Shown piece by piece: positions 37,845-47,891 of a stretch of 64,000 nucleotides of DNA. The notes under the pieces were generated by a model, which worked only from the letters and a program-made list of their open reading frames with translations, made no database searches and had not been told where the DNA came from. The first letter of the stretch is position 1; each line of letters starts with the position of its first letter. The stretch lies in assembly GCF_900176435.1 (NCBI RefSeq), contig NZ_FWYE01000001.1, positions 558,001 through 622,000 of the forward strand, given 5' to 3'. Origin of the DNA: Picrophilus oshimae DSM 9789 (GTDB lineage Archaea > Thermoplasmatota > Thermoplasmata > Thermoplasmatales > Thermoplasmataceae). The position numbers and the translations under genes were made by a program.

Positions 37845-39326
37845 TTAAAGATTTTTGAATAGATCGTCGTTTACAGTGCTTATGCTTAGATTCCCCCTTG
37901 AGTAGTCAACGTAGACGTTCTTTAGCTTTAGGTATTCTGAGATTCCGTACTTGCTTCCCTCGCCGGCCTGCCCTGTCAATCTGAATCCTGTATGATACCC
38001 CTGTGATGCCTCAGGCCCTGGCATGTTCACGTATAGTTCACCGAACCTTATCTTCTCGGATGCCTCAAATATTAACTCAGGATCCTCTGTGAATAAATAA
38101 GAGGCAAGTCCGTACTTTGAATCATTTGCCTTTTCGTATAATTCATCGACACTGGATACACTCTCTGCGCCTATGACCGGGCCAAAGATCTCCTCCTGGA
38201 ATAATGGCGAATCCTGTGGAACGTTTTCTATTATCGTCGGTTCATAGAAGTATCCATTCTTGTATTTTCCTGATAGCTCCGGTTTTTTGCCGCCAAGGAG
38301 TATTTTATATCCCGAGCTCCTTGCAATATCAACGTATTTTTCCGTTGTTTCAACCGCGCTTTTATTTATCAATGGGCCCATGTCAGAGCTCTCCGGGTCT
38401 CCAAGTTTTATTCTTTTGCTTACCTCAATGAACTTTTTCATAAATTCATCGTATATATCCTCGTGTATGTATAATCTTTCAGCGGCTATGCATGACTGGC
38501 CAACGTTTAAATACTTTGCCCAGACCAGGGACTTTAATGCCCTTTCAATGTTTGCGTCCTTCCAGACCATGAACGGTGCCTTTCCGCCGAGCTCAAGTAT
38601 CAATTTGGCCATGTTCTTTGATGCATTTTCCATGATCCTCTGGCCCGTGGATGTCGATCCAGTCATTGTTATCAATGATACCTTTTTATGCTCAACGATG
38701 TAATCACCTATTTCAGAGCCCTTGCCTGTTATTAGATTTAAAACGCCCTTTGGTATTCCGGCATCAACAAATTTTTTCACGAGCCATTCCGCAGTTAATG
38801 GTGTGTCTGAGCTTGGCTTTAATATTACTGTGTTTCCAGTTAAAAGTGCAGGCGCAAGCTTTCTTATCACCATTGCTGCAGGGAAGTTCCATGGCGTTAT
38901 TGCTATTACTATTCCATATGGAACCTTGTATTGAAAGATCTTTCTTTTATTGCTTGTGCCCTCAACGATGTCCCCGGTTAGCTTTCTCTCGAATTCCGTG
39001 TAATACTGTAACTGGTCTATAACGCCCTCGGTTTCATCCATGGCCTCCCTTTTCACCTTTCCGTTCTCTTTAATTAAAAGATCCGTTAGCTGATCTTTAT
39101 CCTTTGATATTAGTTCAAGGGCTTTGTAAAGTATTTTTGACCTTTCCATTGACGTCATGTCGCTCCATCTTTTGAATGCATCCTCTGCAGAGTCAATTGC
39201 AGCATCAACATCATTCCTTGTTGCAGCTGGAAACGTATCAAGAACCTCGCCTGTGCTTGGATTGTACTTTTTTATGGTCTCGCCGCTGGATGAATCCCTC
39301 CACTCACCATCTATGTAAATTTTCAT
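37845..39326 (-). CDS. NADP-dependent aldehyde dehydrogenase, glyceraldehyde dehydrogenase type
   Basis: A 493-residue ALDH. Catalytic Cys is in NVGQSCIAAERLY, general base Glu in LELGGKAPFM, and the oxyanion Asn in ITPWNFPAAM. The whole chain resembles the Thermoplasma/Picrophilus glyceraldehyde dehydrogenases that oxidise glyceraldehyde to glycerate in the non-phosphorylated Entner-Doudoroff pathway, including the C-terminal PGPEASQGYHTGFRLTGQAG. Other short aldehydes are possible substrates. An MFS transporter lies upstream on the same strand. Confidence 0.87.
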   Translation of the reverse strand: MKIYIDGEWRDSSSGETIKKYNPSTGEVLDTFPAATRNDVDAAIDSAEDAFKRWSDMTSMERSKILYKALELISKDKDQLTDLLIKENGKVKREAMDETEGVIDQLQYYTEFERKLTGDIVEGTSNKRKIFQYKVPYGIVIAITPWNFPAAMVIRKLAPALLTGNTVILKPSSDTPLTAEWLVKKFVDAGIPKGVLNLITGKGSEIGDYIVEHKKVSLITMTGSTSTGQRIMENASKNMAKLILELGGKAPFMVWKDANIERALKSLVWAKYLNVGQSCIAAERLYIHEDIYDEFMKKFIEVSKRIKLGDPESSDMGPLINKSAVETTEKYVDIARSSGYKILLGGKKPELSGKYKNGYFYEPTIIENVPQDSPLFQEEIFGPVIGAESVSSVDELYEKANDSKYGLASYLFTEDPELIFEASEKIRFGELYVNMPGPEASQGYHTGFRLTGQAGEGSKYGISEYLKLKNVYVDYSRGNLSISTVNDDLFKNL

Positions 39327-39367
39327 GGTTAATTATTTTTAGATATTATAAATATATTTTCAAAGGT

Positions 39368-40693
39368 TCAATTCAATTCCATGTTCTTTGTCTCAGGTGC
39401 AACGAGAAAAGTTATTGTAAATCCAATCAATTCGAAGATTATTAAAAAGATTAAAACGTACCTTAGATTTAATGTGTATAATATTAAAGGAAATGCTATT
39501 GTTCCAAGTATTGCGCCTATCCTTGAGATCGATGTTGCAAACCCCATGGCAGTTGACCTTATCCTTGTTGGAAAGATCTCAACGGGATAATCGTATGTTA
39601 TATTCGTCGGTCCAAGGTTATGGAACAAATGCATCGTTGCAAATGCAAGAAATGTAAATACTATATCTATTCTTACATAACCGTAGATCATTTCAAATAT
39701 AAATAATGAAATGGCAGCACCGCCGAAGCCTATTAATTCAAGGTCACGCCTGCCTGCCCTTTCAATGAAGTATATGCATATTAAAAAGCCTGCAAAGACA
39801 GGTATCTCCTCGAGAATTGTTGCAAAAACCGATGCAACGATGCTTGAGCTTCCAGTAAAGAATACCGAAGGCGTGTACTCCCAGACGCCGTAGCTTGCAA
39901 TATCATATGAAAACCATGCCAGTGAAACAAAAACTGTGTACTTTAAATACCTGTTTGAAAAAAGATCCCTGAAACTGCTTCTTCCACTCTCTGTTTTCGG
40001 TATCTCGTTTAATTCTATGCCAATGGACGATGAGACCCTGTTCGAGACCTCAAGGGCCTTATCCTTCATGTTCATATGCGATAGCCAGAAGGGGCTCTCC
40101 GGCAGCGTTCTCCTGCTTAATATAACTATTAAAGGTATTATCGCGGCGGTTCCATACATAAAACGCCATTGATATGCCCCTGTGTAATGTATGATTGGTA
40201 TCGATAATAAAAGAAAGACGATGCTTCCTATTGTCCATGCAAATATGTTAAAGATCAGGAACCTGCCCCTGGTGTTTTTCGGCGAGAACTCTGCCTGTAT
40301 CGATGAGCTTATAGGATAATCCGCGCCTATGCCTATTCCTGCAAGTATCTCAAAGATTATAAATTCATAGACATTGAATGATAATGCAGTAAGTATAAGA
40401 AAGACAGCAGTCAATGATAAATCGTATTCATACAATCTTTTCCTTCCCAGGGTATCTGCAAGATGCCCCATGGAGAAGCCGCCAAGCAGCATTCCTATAA
40501 AAAGCGAGGATCCCATGAATGCAGTTATAACCGCATTTGAGGATGGGTTTAAATAACCTGACATGTAAATATAGGCTATTGAATATATTGTTAAAATATA
40601 GCCGTCCATGAAGACGCCCATTGATGATAATGCCGTTATCTTTAACAGCATTGGGCTTACAGGTATGTTATCAATTCTTCTGTTCTCAAACAT
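39368..40693 (-). CDS. MFS transporter
   Basis: A 441-residue twelve-helix major facilitator. The loop 2-3 signature is GHLADTLGRKRLYEYD, and the helix 5 region GIGADYPISSSIQAE is that of the sugar/organic-acid:H+ symporter group. A second signature (ERAGRRDLELIG) follows helix 8. Uptake of a sugar or organic acid is likely; its place 41 bp upstream of the aldehyde dehydrogenase suggests sugar-acid metabolism. Confidence 0.85.
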   Translation of the reverse strand: MFENRRIDNIPVSPMLLKITALSSMGVFMDGYILTIYSIAYIYMSGYLNPSSNAVITAFMGSSLFIGMLLGGFSMGHLADTLGRKRLYEYDLSLTAVFLILTALSFNVYEFIIFEILAGIGIGADYPISSSIQAEFSPKNTRGRFLIFNIFAWTIGSIVFLLLSIPIIHYTGAYQWRFMYGTAAIIPLIVILSRRTLPESPFWLSHMNMKDKALEVSNRVSSSIGIELNEIPKTESGRSSFRDLFSNRYLKYTVFVSLAWFSYDIASYGVWEYTPSVFFTGSSSIVASVFATILEEIPVFAGFLICIYFIERAGRRDLELIGFGGAAISLFIFEMIYGYVRIDIVFTFLAFATMHLFHNLGPTNITYDYPVEIFPTRIRSTAMGFATSISRIGAILGTIAFPLILYTLNLRYVLIFLIIFELIGFTITFLVAPETKNMELN

Positions 40694-40754
40694 TTTAAAT
40701 GTGTATTATAAATAAAGATAAAAAGTATATTATAAATATCTTATTTTTATAAAA

Positions 40755-41066
40755 TCATCCCTTCCATATGCCTATGCCAAGGCCTATGATAAAAACAATC
40801 AAAAAGAATGTTACATTAATAGATGATAGATGAAGCGATGATGTATAATTGTATGTATAATTAGAAAGACCGGTTATTATATTCGAGAAGTTAACCTTTG
40901 GTATAAATGATAAATCTATAAATGATGCTATTAACAGTGCAACGACCAAAAGTACTATTGCAACAATAGCCTTTTTTGCAACCATGCCGAATAGCAGGCC
41001 ATCTACAAAGACCAGGGCCAGGGTTATATAATTCTGGTATGGCTCCAAATAAGACGGATATATCAT
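40755..41066 (-). CDS. Small membrane protein of unknown function
   Basis: A 103-residue protein with three hydrophobic helices at about 12-30, 33-50 and 78-99. A Ser/Asn/Thr-rich loop of about 25 residues precedes the last helix. No recognised family. Single gene. Confidence 0.55.
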   Translation of the reverse strand: MIYPSYLEPYQNYITLALVFVDGLLFGMVAKKAIVAIVLLVVALLIASFIDLSFIPKVNFSNIITGLSNYTYNYTSSLHLSSINVTFFLIVFIIGLGIGIWKG

Positions 41067-41120
41067 AATAAAATAACTTTATCTGGTATTTAAATCTTTA
41101 TTTAGCATTCCGTAAATAAT

Positions 41121-41828
41121 CTATCTTATCCTGTTTATTATTCTTCTAAATATTCCCATAATCTTAAAGTACTCGGCATCTGTTATATTTGATCTTGCGG
41201 CAATGCGCCTTGCCATAACAGAGAGTTTATCGACCTTTGGCTTTTCATAGCCCAAAAGGTTAAGAAGCTCCTCAAAGCGGTTTATCATTATATTGAAATG
41301 CTCAGGGCTTATATAATTGTTTGATTCTATTATATTTCCGGAGTAAACCCTTTTAATCATCTCGTATAATATTATTGCAACGGCATGTGATAGATTATAA
41401 ACAGGGTACTCAGGATTACCTATAATTTTTATGAAAAAATTGCATTTTGATAATTCATAGTTATTCAATCCATTGTCCTCCCTGCCAAAGACCAGGGCAA
41501 CACGTTTTCCATTTAAACCGTAATTGTCCCAGAAGTATTCAGGCGATACAGGAACCCTTGAAAATTTATTTCCTGATTTTGAGACATCCGATGTGCCGGC
41601 TATTATATCAAAGCCGGAAACAGCATCATCGAAGCTATTGTATATTCTGGCATTATCAAGTATGTACAACCCGTGCATTGCACGCCTTCTGGCATCCTCA
41701 TCGATAGGCGTCTTTACTATCCTTAAATCTGTTAAACCGCTGTTCGCCATTGATCTGGCAACCGCACCGATGTTCCCCTGGTACTTTGGTTCGACAAGGA
41801 CAACAGAGATTAATTTATTTACTTCCAT
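41121..41828 (-). CDS. trmJ: TrmJ-type SPOUT tRNA 2'-O-methyltransferase
   Basis: Methylates the ribose of a tRNA anticodon-loop nucleotide (usually position 32) with SAM. The 235 residues show the trefoil-knot motifs: LVEPKYQGNIGAVARSMAN at the start, LVFGREDNGLNN and NPEYPVYNLSHAVAI. The ATG follows the FKBP stop immediately (TAAATG), so the genes form an operon. Confidence 0.9.
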   Translation of the reverse strand: MEVNKLISVVLVEPKYQGNIGAVARSMANSGLTDLRIVKTPIDEDARRRAMHGLYILDNARIYNSFDDAVSGFDIIAGTSDVSKSGNKFSRVPVSPEYFWDNYGLNGKRVALVFGREDNGLNNYELSKCNFFIKIIGNPEYPVYNLSHAVAIILYEMIKRVYSGNIIESNNYISPEHFNIMINRFEELLNLLGYEKPKVDKLSVMARRIAARSNITDAEYFKIMGIFRRIINRIR

Positions 41829-42596
41829 TTACTGCGTTTCTTTTACATTGTTTTCATTGTTCTCTGGCTTTTCACTGTTCTCTGTTTTTTCACTGTTTTT
41901 CTGTTCCTCTGGTTTCTCCTCTTTCTTCTCCTCTTTTTTGTAGAACTCCTTTATGTAAACATCGTAATCCGGCAAATATTTCCTTATATCATTTACAAGA
42001 CGGTACTTTGCATCGACCCAGTAGGCATCGAACTTTGCGTTCTCCGGTATTGTTATCTCTATATTTTCATTTATTTTAACATCAAACTCGCTTGAATCAT
42101 TGTAATCCATGTCTATTAATGCCTTTACCTTTTCAACTGGGTCTGTAACAACCTTTTTCACCTCGTATTTATAGTAAATGTCCTTGCCGGCCAGCTCGTG
42201 ATTGTAATCTATTAAAACCCTGCCTGGTGTGACCGTTATTACCTTTCCTATCTTGTTTCCGATGTTTACCTGCTGTCCAACCTCCGGATTTATGTTGTTT
42301 TTCTGGAACTCCCTCATGGGAACGACCTTTATGTTCTTTGGATCCCTCTCTCCATAGGCGTCCTTTGCAGGAACAACCACCTCGTACTCCTTTCCAACCT
42401 CTGCATTTAAAAAGGACTCGTTTATCTCCTTGAAAAGGCCATCCTGGCCAACTATCATTACTATGTCCCTGTATTTTTTCTTTTCATCGTATATGTTATT
42501 TTCCTTTGCAAGCTCCTCTTTACTTGTTGATATTAACTTTTTGTCAGCACCAGCACGCATTTCAAAGCTTATCTCTATGAAATCTCCATTATTCAT
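41829..42596 (-). CDS. FKBP-type peptidyl-prolyl isomerase with acidic tail
   Basis: An archaeal long-type FKBP of 255 residues. The split FKBP domain has KEYEVVVPAKDAYGERDP and, after the insert-in-flap region, VDYNHELAGKDIYY-like sequence (RVLIDYNHELAGKD). It assists protein folding in the cytoplasm. The last 36 residues are almost only Lys, Glu, Asn and Ser (from KKEEKKEEKPEEQ on), an unusual charged tail. First gene of the pair with trmJ. Confidence 0.9.
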   Translation of the reverse strand: MNNGDFIEISFEMRAGADKKLISTSKEELAKENNIYDEKKKYRDIVMIVGQDGLFKEINESFLNAEVGKEYEVVVPAKDAYGERDPKNIKVVPMREFQKNNINPEVGQQVNIGNKIGKVITVTPGRVLIDYNHELAGKDIYYKYEVKKVVTDPVEKVKALIDMDYNDSSEFDVKINENIEITIPENAKFDAYWVDAKYRLVNDIRKYLPDYDVYIKEFYKKEEKKEEKPEEQKNSEKTENSEKPENNENNVKETQ

Positions 42597-42698
42597 CGTT
42601 AACCACCAATAATTTCTTTGAGATTATTTATTTCTATTTATATTTATTTGAATTAACATGAAACAATATTTATATGGAAATTAGAATACTGTTTTTAA

Positions 42699-43615
42699 AT
42701 GGATCATTTCATCTCAGTTATAGTAACAGCATACAATCGCAGTGAATATTTACTGGATGCGGTTAAAAGTGCATTAAATCAAACCCTATCTAAAGAAAAT
42801 ATGAGATAATAGTAATTAAGAATTATAATGATGATAACATAGATGAATTTTTAAACAAAAATAATATAAAAAATATAATAATGGATGGCACAATTGGTGA
42901 ATATCTTTACAAGGGTATAAATGAATCTAAAGGTGATATAATATCGTTTTTAGACGATGACGATCTATTTTTTAATAATAAACTGGAAATCATTATAAAA
43001 TATTTCAATAATGGCTATGACTATGTTCATAACAAGGCAGAGATTATGGGAAATAAAATGGACAACGTCTATGGCGGTATTGCGTTTAATATGTCATCTA
43101 TATCAATAAAAAAGGATTTTATAAATATAGATCATCTTAAAAATAATGTTTTTACAAATCAAGATACATTTATGTATTATTCATGCCTTGAAAATCATGG
43201 CCAGGCCATAGACATAAAAGATGTATTAACAGTTTATAGAATAAATAACAGTGTTACTAATGCCGTTACAAAATCTTTTGATGATTATGAATCAAAACGT
43301 TTAAAAAAAGCTATGCTATTTAATGATAGCTATCTAATTTTTATATCAATTTTTAAGAATAAACATGTCGTTCATGATATAAAATCAAACATCTTTTTGA
43401 ACGATCTCACCATATTCTCAAGGAAAAAATACAAAAGGCCTAGATATTTTATATATTTTTTACTTTACAAGAAATACTGGAATAAAAGATTTGCAATCTT
43501 TGAATATTTTTCATTATTGCTCTTTGGCAATATCGCCAGGAGTGTATTGACTAACAAAAGAAAGAAAAGATTTTTTAATTATATTAGTAAATATGAAGCA
43601 AATGGCGAGTTCTGA
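42699..43615 (+). pseudogene. Family 2 glycosyltransferase, frameshifted
   Basis: The ATG at 42699 opens a GT-A domain (FISVIVTAYNRSEYLLDAV) that stops at 42807-42809. The -1 frame goes on with YEIIVIKNYNDDN, the nucleotide-sugar DxD (LDDDDLFF) and the rest to 43615. A single missing A in the GAAAAT run near 42795-42800 explains the break. The reconstructed protein of about 305 residues resembles the intact gene at 62530-63453 (same ALNQTLS and SSISIKKD motifs). Base use is like the native genome. It lies outside the left repeat of the island. Confidence 0.8.
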
Positions 43616-43686
43616 TATTTATAATAAATAAAACATAAAATGTAAAATTATATAATAAACTTTAATTGTAAAAAAGAAGAAAAACT

Positions 43687-43701
43687 ATTCAATAAAATGG
43701 G
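43687..43701 (+). repeat. 15-bp direct repeat, possible left end of the tRNA-Pro island
   Basis: attcaataaaatggg is identical to 55047-55061, where its last four bases are the 3' end of tRNA-Pro. The interval of 11.4 kb holds the atypical glycan genes. Confidence 0.45.
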
Positions 43702-43799
43702 GAGATATAGATAAGACCAAAACATGACGCTGCCATGTAAAATAATATATTTACGAATGTTATTCTTTCAGGTTTGGTTTGCTTTCCTTCATCTTGTTC

Positions 43800-44675
43800 T
43801 TAATGTTCCTTGGTTTTTGATAATAAAGACTCAATTTTTTCCAATGACTTATTTTCAATGGGAAAATCCATATAATAATTTATCGCATCTTTAATTCCAA
43901 ATGAGTATATAATAAAATACTTATAAAGTTTCGTCAACGGTTTACCATTTAATAAGTCATTGATAAACCATCCCACTAGTTGCCAAATAAAAATGGAGAG
44001 GTTTATCTTTCTCTCTCTTAATAAAATGAAAGAATTTCTGCACATAAGATATAATCTCCAATCAGGTTCTATAGGTTTTTTACTATTATTAACGATGAGA
44101 CCCAATCTATGATCTAGCATTTTGGTCGTAGTTGTTATGATTTTGTAACCCATACGTAAGACGTTGAAATCAAAATCAAAGTCTATTTGATCCATGAAAA
44201 ATTCCTCTCTGTACTTTAATCCTTTTTTGAATAGCTCGCTATTGATTAGGCTTCCACTAATTATGGGGTAATTTATTTCAATGAAATAATCTTTTTTAGA
44301 TTGAATATTATGCATGTTTAAACTAATTATACCAATCTTATAACCACTAAACATTAAATTAGCATTATATATCACATTAGATATATTCTCAAGTAATATC
44401 GAATCTTGGTCAAGCGTCAGTATATAGTCATAACTATACATTAATTCCTCTAAGCCCAAGTTAAGAGCTTTACCAATGCCATAATTTTTGTCAAGTTTTT
44501 TTAATTTTATCGTAGGGTTATTTTCCGAAATTTTTTCGATAAAATTAGAATTCAAAGATTTGTTATCTATAATCAATATTTTATCACAATATCTTGTGGC
44601 TTGTTTTAACACCGCCTCGAATCTTTCTTCGTCTGGGTTGTACGTTACGATTATACATCCGATGTTATTATTCAT
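43800..44675 (-). CDS. Family 2 glycosyltransferase, rhamnosyltransferase-like
   Basis: A 291-residue GT-A enzyme. The N-terminal CIIVTYNPDEERF and LILIDNKS-like strand precede the motif LTLDQDSIL, where rhamnosyltransferases of the RfbF/WbbL type carry DQDS. A C-terminal membrane-associated helix (INLSIFIWQLVGWFINDLL) is present. It would add rhamnose made by the nearby rml genes to a surface glycan. Its ATG overlaps the TGA of a cas1 remnant (ATGA). Confidence 0.82.
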   Translation of the reverse strand: MNNNIGCIIVTYNPDEERFEAVLKQATRYCDKILIIDNKSLNSNFIEKISENNPTIKLKKLDKNYGIGKALNLGLEELMYSYDYILTLDQDSILLENISNVIYNANLMFSGYKIGIISLNMHNIQSKKDYFIEINYPIISGSLINSELFKKGLKYREEFFMDQIDFDFDFNVLRMGYKIITTTTKMLDHRLGLIVNNSKKPIEPDWRLYLMCRNSFILLRERKINLSIFIWQLVGWFINDLLNGKPLTKLYKYFIIYSFGIKDAINYYMDFPIENKSLEKIESLLSKTKEH

Positions 44676-45290
44676 TCAACCCTCACCATTGTCTTATTAT
44701 AAAGTTTAATGGCTTTTCCCTCTTTAATCTTTTTCTTTTGATACCAAAGCGTTGACTTGTTTATCTTCAATACTTTCCTTTCCCCCGGATCGATTGACAT
44801 AATTCTATCCCTGAGATCACTGGTATCATTCCTTGACATCGTAATATCAGGTATCTTGAATTCCAATGATTTTGCCTTTCCTAACACGTATCTGCTCAAT
44901 TCCCTGATATTTTCAAACATTATGTTCTCTAATGTATACTGTTTATTCCTGAACTCATAACGCTTGTTGAAATTGTCCTTTATTTTCTCAATCAAAAGCT
45001 TTGCTGTATCTGGCTTCAACCTGATATGGTAGTTCTCGGTTGTTATGAAGTCTGATCTCTTTAGTTTACAGCAATTCGATAACGGAATAATCCACAACAT
45101 ATCTAAACAATTCCTGTAAATCGTATACAAGAGGATGCTTGGACGATGCTAATTCGTGTAAAAATCCAATAGATACATCAAGACCTATTGTGTTGATGTC
45201 TTTCCTTACCATTGATTCCAGTATTGCATATCCATAGTTCAGTAAAGCGTTGATAGGATCGGATGCATTCATAGCGATTGCATGGACCGT
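44672..45290 (-). pseudogene. cas1: cas1 remnant (CRISPR integrase, N-terminal half missing, frameshifted)
   Basis: The C-terminal half of archaeal Cas1 is plain: DPINALLNYGYAILE, IGLDVSIGFLHE with the catalytic His, HPLVYDLQELFRYVVDYSVIEL, then after a frameshift/stop near 45066, KRSDFITTENYHIRLKPDTAKLL and IPDITMSRNDTSDLRDRI. The first 150 or so residues, with the first catalytic Glu, are absent; an in-frame TGA lies at 45291-45293. Without the N-terminal domain it cannot be an active integrase. No CRISPR repeats or other cas genes are nearby. The last 107 bp recur inverted at 53587-53693. Confidence 0.85.
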
Positions 45291-45405
45291 TCACTTTCAT
45301 ATATTAGCCTCGATGCGTGATGGGGCAGTTCCATGGCTTTAATACTATACAACAATCGGCCTTATATTTTTCAGAATCAGCAGCAGATTAATAACAATAG
45401 CAAAA

Positions 45406-45414
45406 TTTTATAAA
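45406..45414 (+). promoter_or_regulatory. TATA box of the rml operon
   Basis: ttttataaa is centred 27 bp before the ATG at 45437, favouring that start over the ATG at 45425 and a leaderless message. Confidence 0.5.
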
Positions 45415-45436
45415 CGGATGCTTTATGTACGATTGG

Positions 45437-46483
45437 ATGAAAGGGCTCATTCTCCATGGAGGCCAGGGCACGCGGTTAAGGCCGCTGACGCATACAGGAC
45501 CGAAGCAACTGATAAATATAGCAGGCAAACCCATATCACAGTGGGCCTTGGAAAAATTAAAGGACACTGGTATAGAGAATATAGCCATCGTGCTCGGCGA
45601 TAACAGTCCAAGGAAGGTCATCGAATACTATGGTGATGGTAGCAGATTCGGCGTCGATATCGAATACATTTACCAAGGTAGGGCCAGGGGCATAGCCGAT
45701 GCGATATACAGGTGCAGGGATTTCATCGGAGGCGATGACTTCATCGTGTATCTCGGCGATAACGTCCTCTTCGATGATATATCGCCGATAGCATCTGACG
45801 GCAGCGACGCATCGCTGCTCCTAGCGCATGTGAAGGATCCACGTGCCTTCGGCGTTGCGGTCATAGACGGTGACAGGATAACAAAACTCGTTGAAAAACC
45901 AAAGGAGATCATATCTGATCTGGCGCTGATCGGTGTATACTACTTCAAGCCCCTCATGTTCGACTACATCGCAGACCTAAAGCCCAGCTGGAGGAACGAG
46001 CTGGAGATAACGGAGGCCTTGCAGCACATGATCGACGATAATCGTAGTATAAGCTTCAAGGTAGCAGACAGCTGGTGGAAGGATACCGGTAATCCAAACG
46101 ACTTGCTAGAGGCAAACATGAAGCTTCTTGATAAGTTTGGAAGAGAGGGAAATTATGGAATTACAGAAAATTCAGATATTCTCGGCAGATCTTTCATAGG
46201 AGAGGGTAGTATAGTCCGCAATTCCAAGATCATAGGGCCAGCCCATATAGGCAATAAAGTCTCAATCGAAAACACCAGGATTGGACCGTATACAACGATC
46301 GGAGACGGTTCAGTGATAAGAGATGCAGACATAGAATATTCACTTATCCTTGAATCTGCCACCATTAGCGATATAAGGATGTCAGAATCCATCATTGGAA
46401 GCAAGTCGAGGATAGCTGGAGATGGCAAAAATTCACACTATAGCATTGTAATTGGTGAAAACTGCAGCGTCAAGAGGGGATGA
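45437..46483 (+). CDS. rmlA: Glucose-1-phosphate thymidylyltransferase, long archaeal form
   Basis: Makes dTDP-glucose from dTTP and glucose 1-phosphate. Residues 1-240 are the nucleotidyltransferase fold with LILHGGQGTRLRPLTHTGPKQL and VEKPKEIISDLALIGVYYF. Residues about 245-348 are a left-handed beta-helix of hexapeptide repeats (IGNKVSIENTRIGPYTTIGDGS). The region is richer in GC and in clusters of CG than flanking genes, a sign of recent acquisition. First gene of rmlA-D-C-epimerase. Confidence 0.92.
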   Translation: MKGLILHGGQGTRLRPLTHTGPKQLINIAGKPISQWALEKLKDTGIENIAIVLGDNSPRKVIEYYGDGSRFGVDIEYIYQGRARGIADAIYRCRDFIGGDDFIVYLGDNVLFDDISPIASDGSDASLLLAHVKDPRAFGVAVIDGDRITKLVEKPKEIISDLALIGVYYFKPLMFDYIADLKPSWRNELEITEALQHMIDDNRSISFKVADSWWKDTGNPNDLLEANMKLLDKFGREGNYGITENSDILGRSFIGEGSIVRNSKIIGPAHIGNKVSIENTRIGPYTTIGDGSVIRDADIEYSLILESATISDIRMSESIIGSKSRIAGDGKNSHYSIVIGENCSVKRG

Positions 46484-46484
46484 T

Positions 46485-47321
46485 ATGAAGACATTAATAA
46501 TTGGCAGAGATGGTCAGCTTGGTTCCGAGTTGATGAGGATCATTGACGGTGCTGTTGGGACTTCAAGGCGGTCAAAGTCAGATATATACCTCGACATCAA
46601 AAATCCAAATTCGATCGAGGATATAATAATGAAGGTATCGCCAGATGTTATTGTAAATACCGCAGCTATGACTGATGTGGATGGCTGTGAAACCAGCCCT
46701 GATGAAGCCTACCGTATAAACGCCATAGCCGTGAGGCATATCGCAAGGGCAGCATCCGTTGTGGGCTCATACTTAATTCACATTTCAACTGACTATGTGT
46801 TTGATGGATCGAAGGGCAATTACCGTGAGGATGATGTTCCAAATCCAGTAAATTACTATGGGCTAAGTAAACTCCTTGGTGAGGCCTATGCACTTTCGTA
46901 TGACGACGCCCTGGTCGTAAGAACATCTGGTGTATACGGCGTGAAACTAAACTTCCCCCTCTATGTTGCTAAGACCCTCAGAGCTGGAGGTACTGTCAAG
47001 TGCATAGACTCCTATTATTCACCGATACACGCCAGCCAACTTGCAATGGCGATAAAAGAGATAATCTCGAGACGACTTTACGGAATTATCCATGTTTCCG
47101 GGCCGAGGATATCACGCTTTGACTTTGCTATAAAAATCAAGGAGAGGCTGGATATAGAGAGCGGAAAGATAATAATGGAAAACGAGAGGAAGATCCTTCT
47201 GGCTAATCGCCCATATGATTCTTCGCTGAACAATGGGCGTGCGAAGAGAATACTCGAATATCGTTTCGAGGATATTGATAATGGAATAGAGATGCTTCGA
47301 GATAAATATGAGGTGATTTGA
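46485..47321 (+). CDS. rmlD: dTDP-4-dehydrorhamnose reductase
   Basis: Last step of dTDP-L-rhamnose synthesis. The ATG at 46485 is one base after the rmlA stop, with GAGGGGAT upstream. NADPH motif GRDGQLGSEL, then HISTDYVFDGSKG, and the catalytic Tyr-x3-Lys in NYYGLSKLLGE. 278 residues. Confidence 0.93.
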   Translation: MKTLIIGRDGQLGSELMRIIDGAVGTSRRSKSDIYLDIKNPNSIEDIIMKVSPDVIVNTAAMTDVDGCETSPDEAYRINAIAVRHIARAASVVGSYLIHISTDYVFDGSKGNYREDDVPNPVNYYGLSKLLGEAYALSYDDALVVRTSGVYGVKLNFPLYVAKTLRAGGTVKCIDSYYSPIHASQLAMAIKEIISRRLYGIIHVSGPRISRFDFAIKIKERLDIESGKIIMENERKILLANRPYDSSLNNGRAKRILEYRFEDIDNGIEMLRDKYEVI

Positions 47322-47322
47322 A

Positions 47323-47877
47323 ATGCCATTCTTATTCAGAAAGACGGAGATAGAAGGCGTGATGATAGTAGAACCCAAGATATTTGGAGACGAGCGTGGC
47401 TACTTTTATGAAACATATAAAAGAAGTGAGTTCTCAAAGAACGGAATAAGCGCAGACTTGGATCAGGACAACCAGAGTTTTTCAAAAAAGGGTGTGTTGA
47501 GGGGACTTCATTTTCAAAGAGAACCCTATGCTCAAGGGAAACTTGTCCGGGCGATAACGGGCAAGATATTTGATGTGGCCGTTGATATAAGGGAGGATTC
47601 CAAGACATTCGGTAGGTACGTTTCTGCCATATTGAGTGGCGAAAATAAGATAATGCTTTGGATTCCTGAGGGCTTTGCTCATGGTTTTCTGGCGTTGGAG
47701 GATTCCATAGTTCACTACAAGGCCACGCATGAATATAATAAGACGAGCGAAGGTGGTATAATATGGAACGATCCTGATATAAATATAGAGTGGCCCATGG
47801 ATCCCGAGACAATATCAGAGAAGGATATGGCATGGCCAACGCTGAGGGAATTCAGGGCAAATAAATATATAAAATAG
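47323..47877 (+). CDS. rmlC: dTDP-4-dehydrorhamnose 3,5-epimerase
   Basis: Inverts C3 and C5 of the keto sugar. The 184-residue cupin has FGDERGYFYETYKRSEF, the catalytic His in VLRGLHFQ, and WIPEGFAHGFLALEDS. It starts directly after the rmlD stop. Confidence 0.93.
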   Translation: MPFLFRKTEIEGVMIVEPKIFGDERGYFYETYKRSEFSKNGISADLDQDNQSFSKKGVLRGLHFQREPYAQGKLVRAITGKIFDVAVDIREDSKTFGRYVSAILSGENKIMLWIPEGFAHGFLALEDSIVHYKATHEYNKTSEGGIIWNDPDINIEWPMDPETISEKDMAWPTLREFRANKYIK

Positions 47878-47891
47878 GAGGATGAAAGGTT

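Noticed and set aside
44672-45290. Functional Cas1
   Set aside because: N-terminal half with a catalytic Glu is missing and the remaining part has a frameshift.
47336-47839. 167-codon minus-strand ORF over rmlC
   Set aside because: Antisense shadow of the clear RmlC cupin; no plausible start signal or domain.
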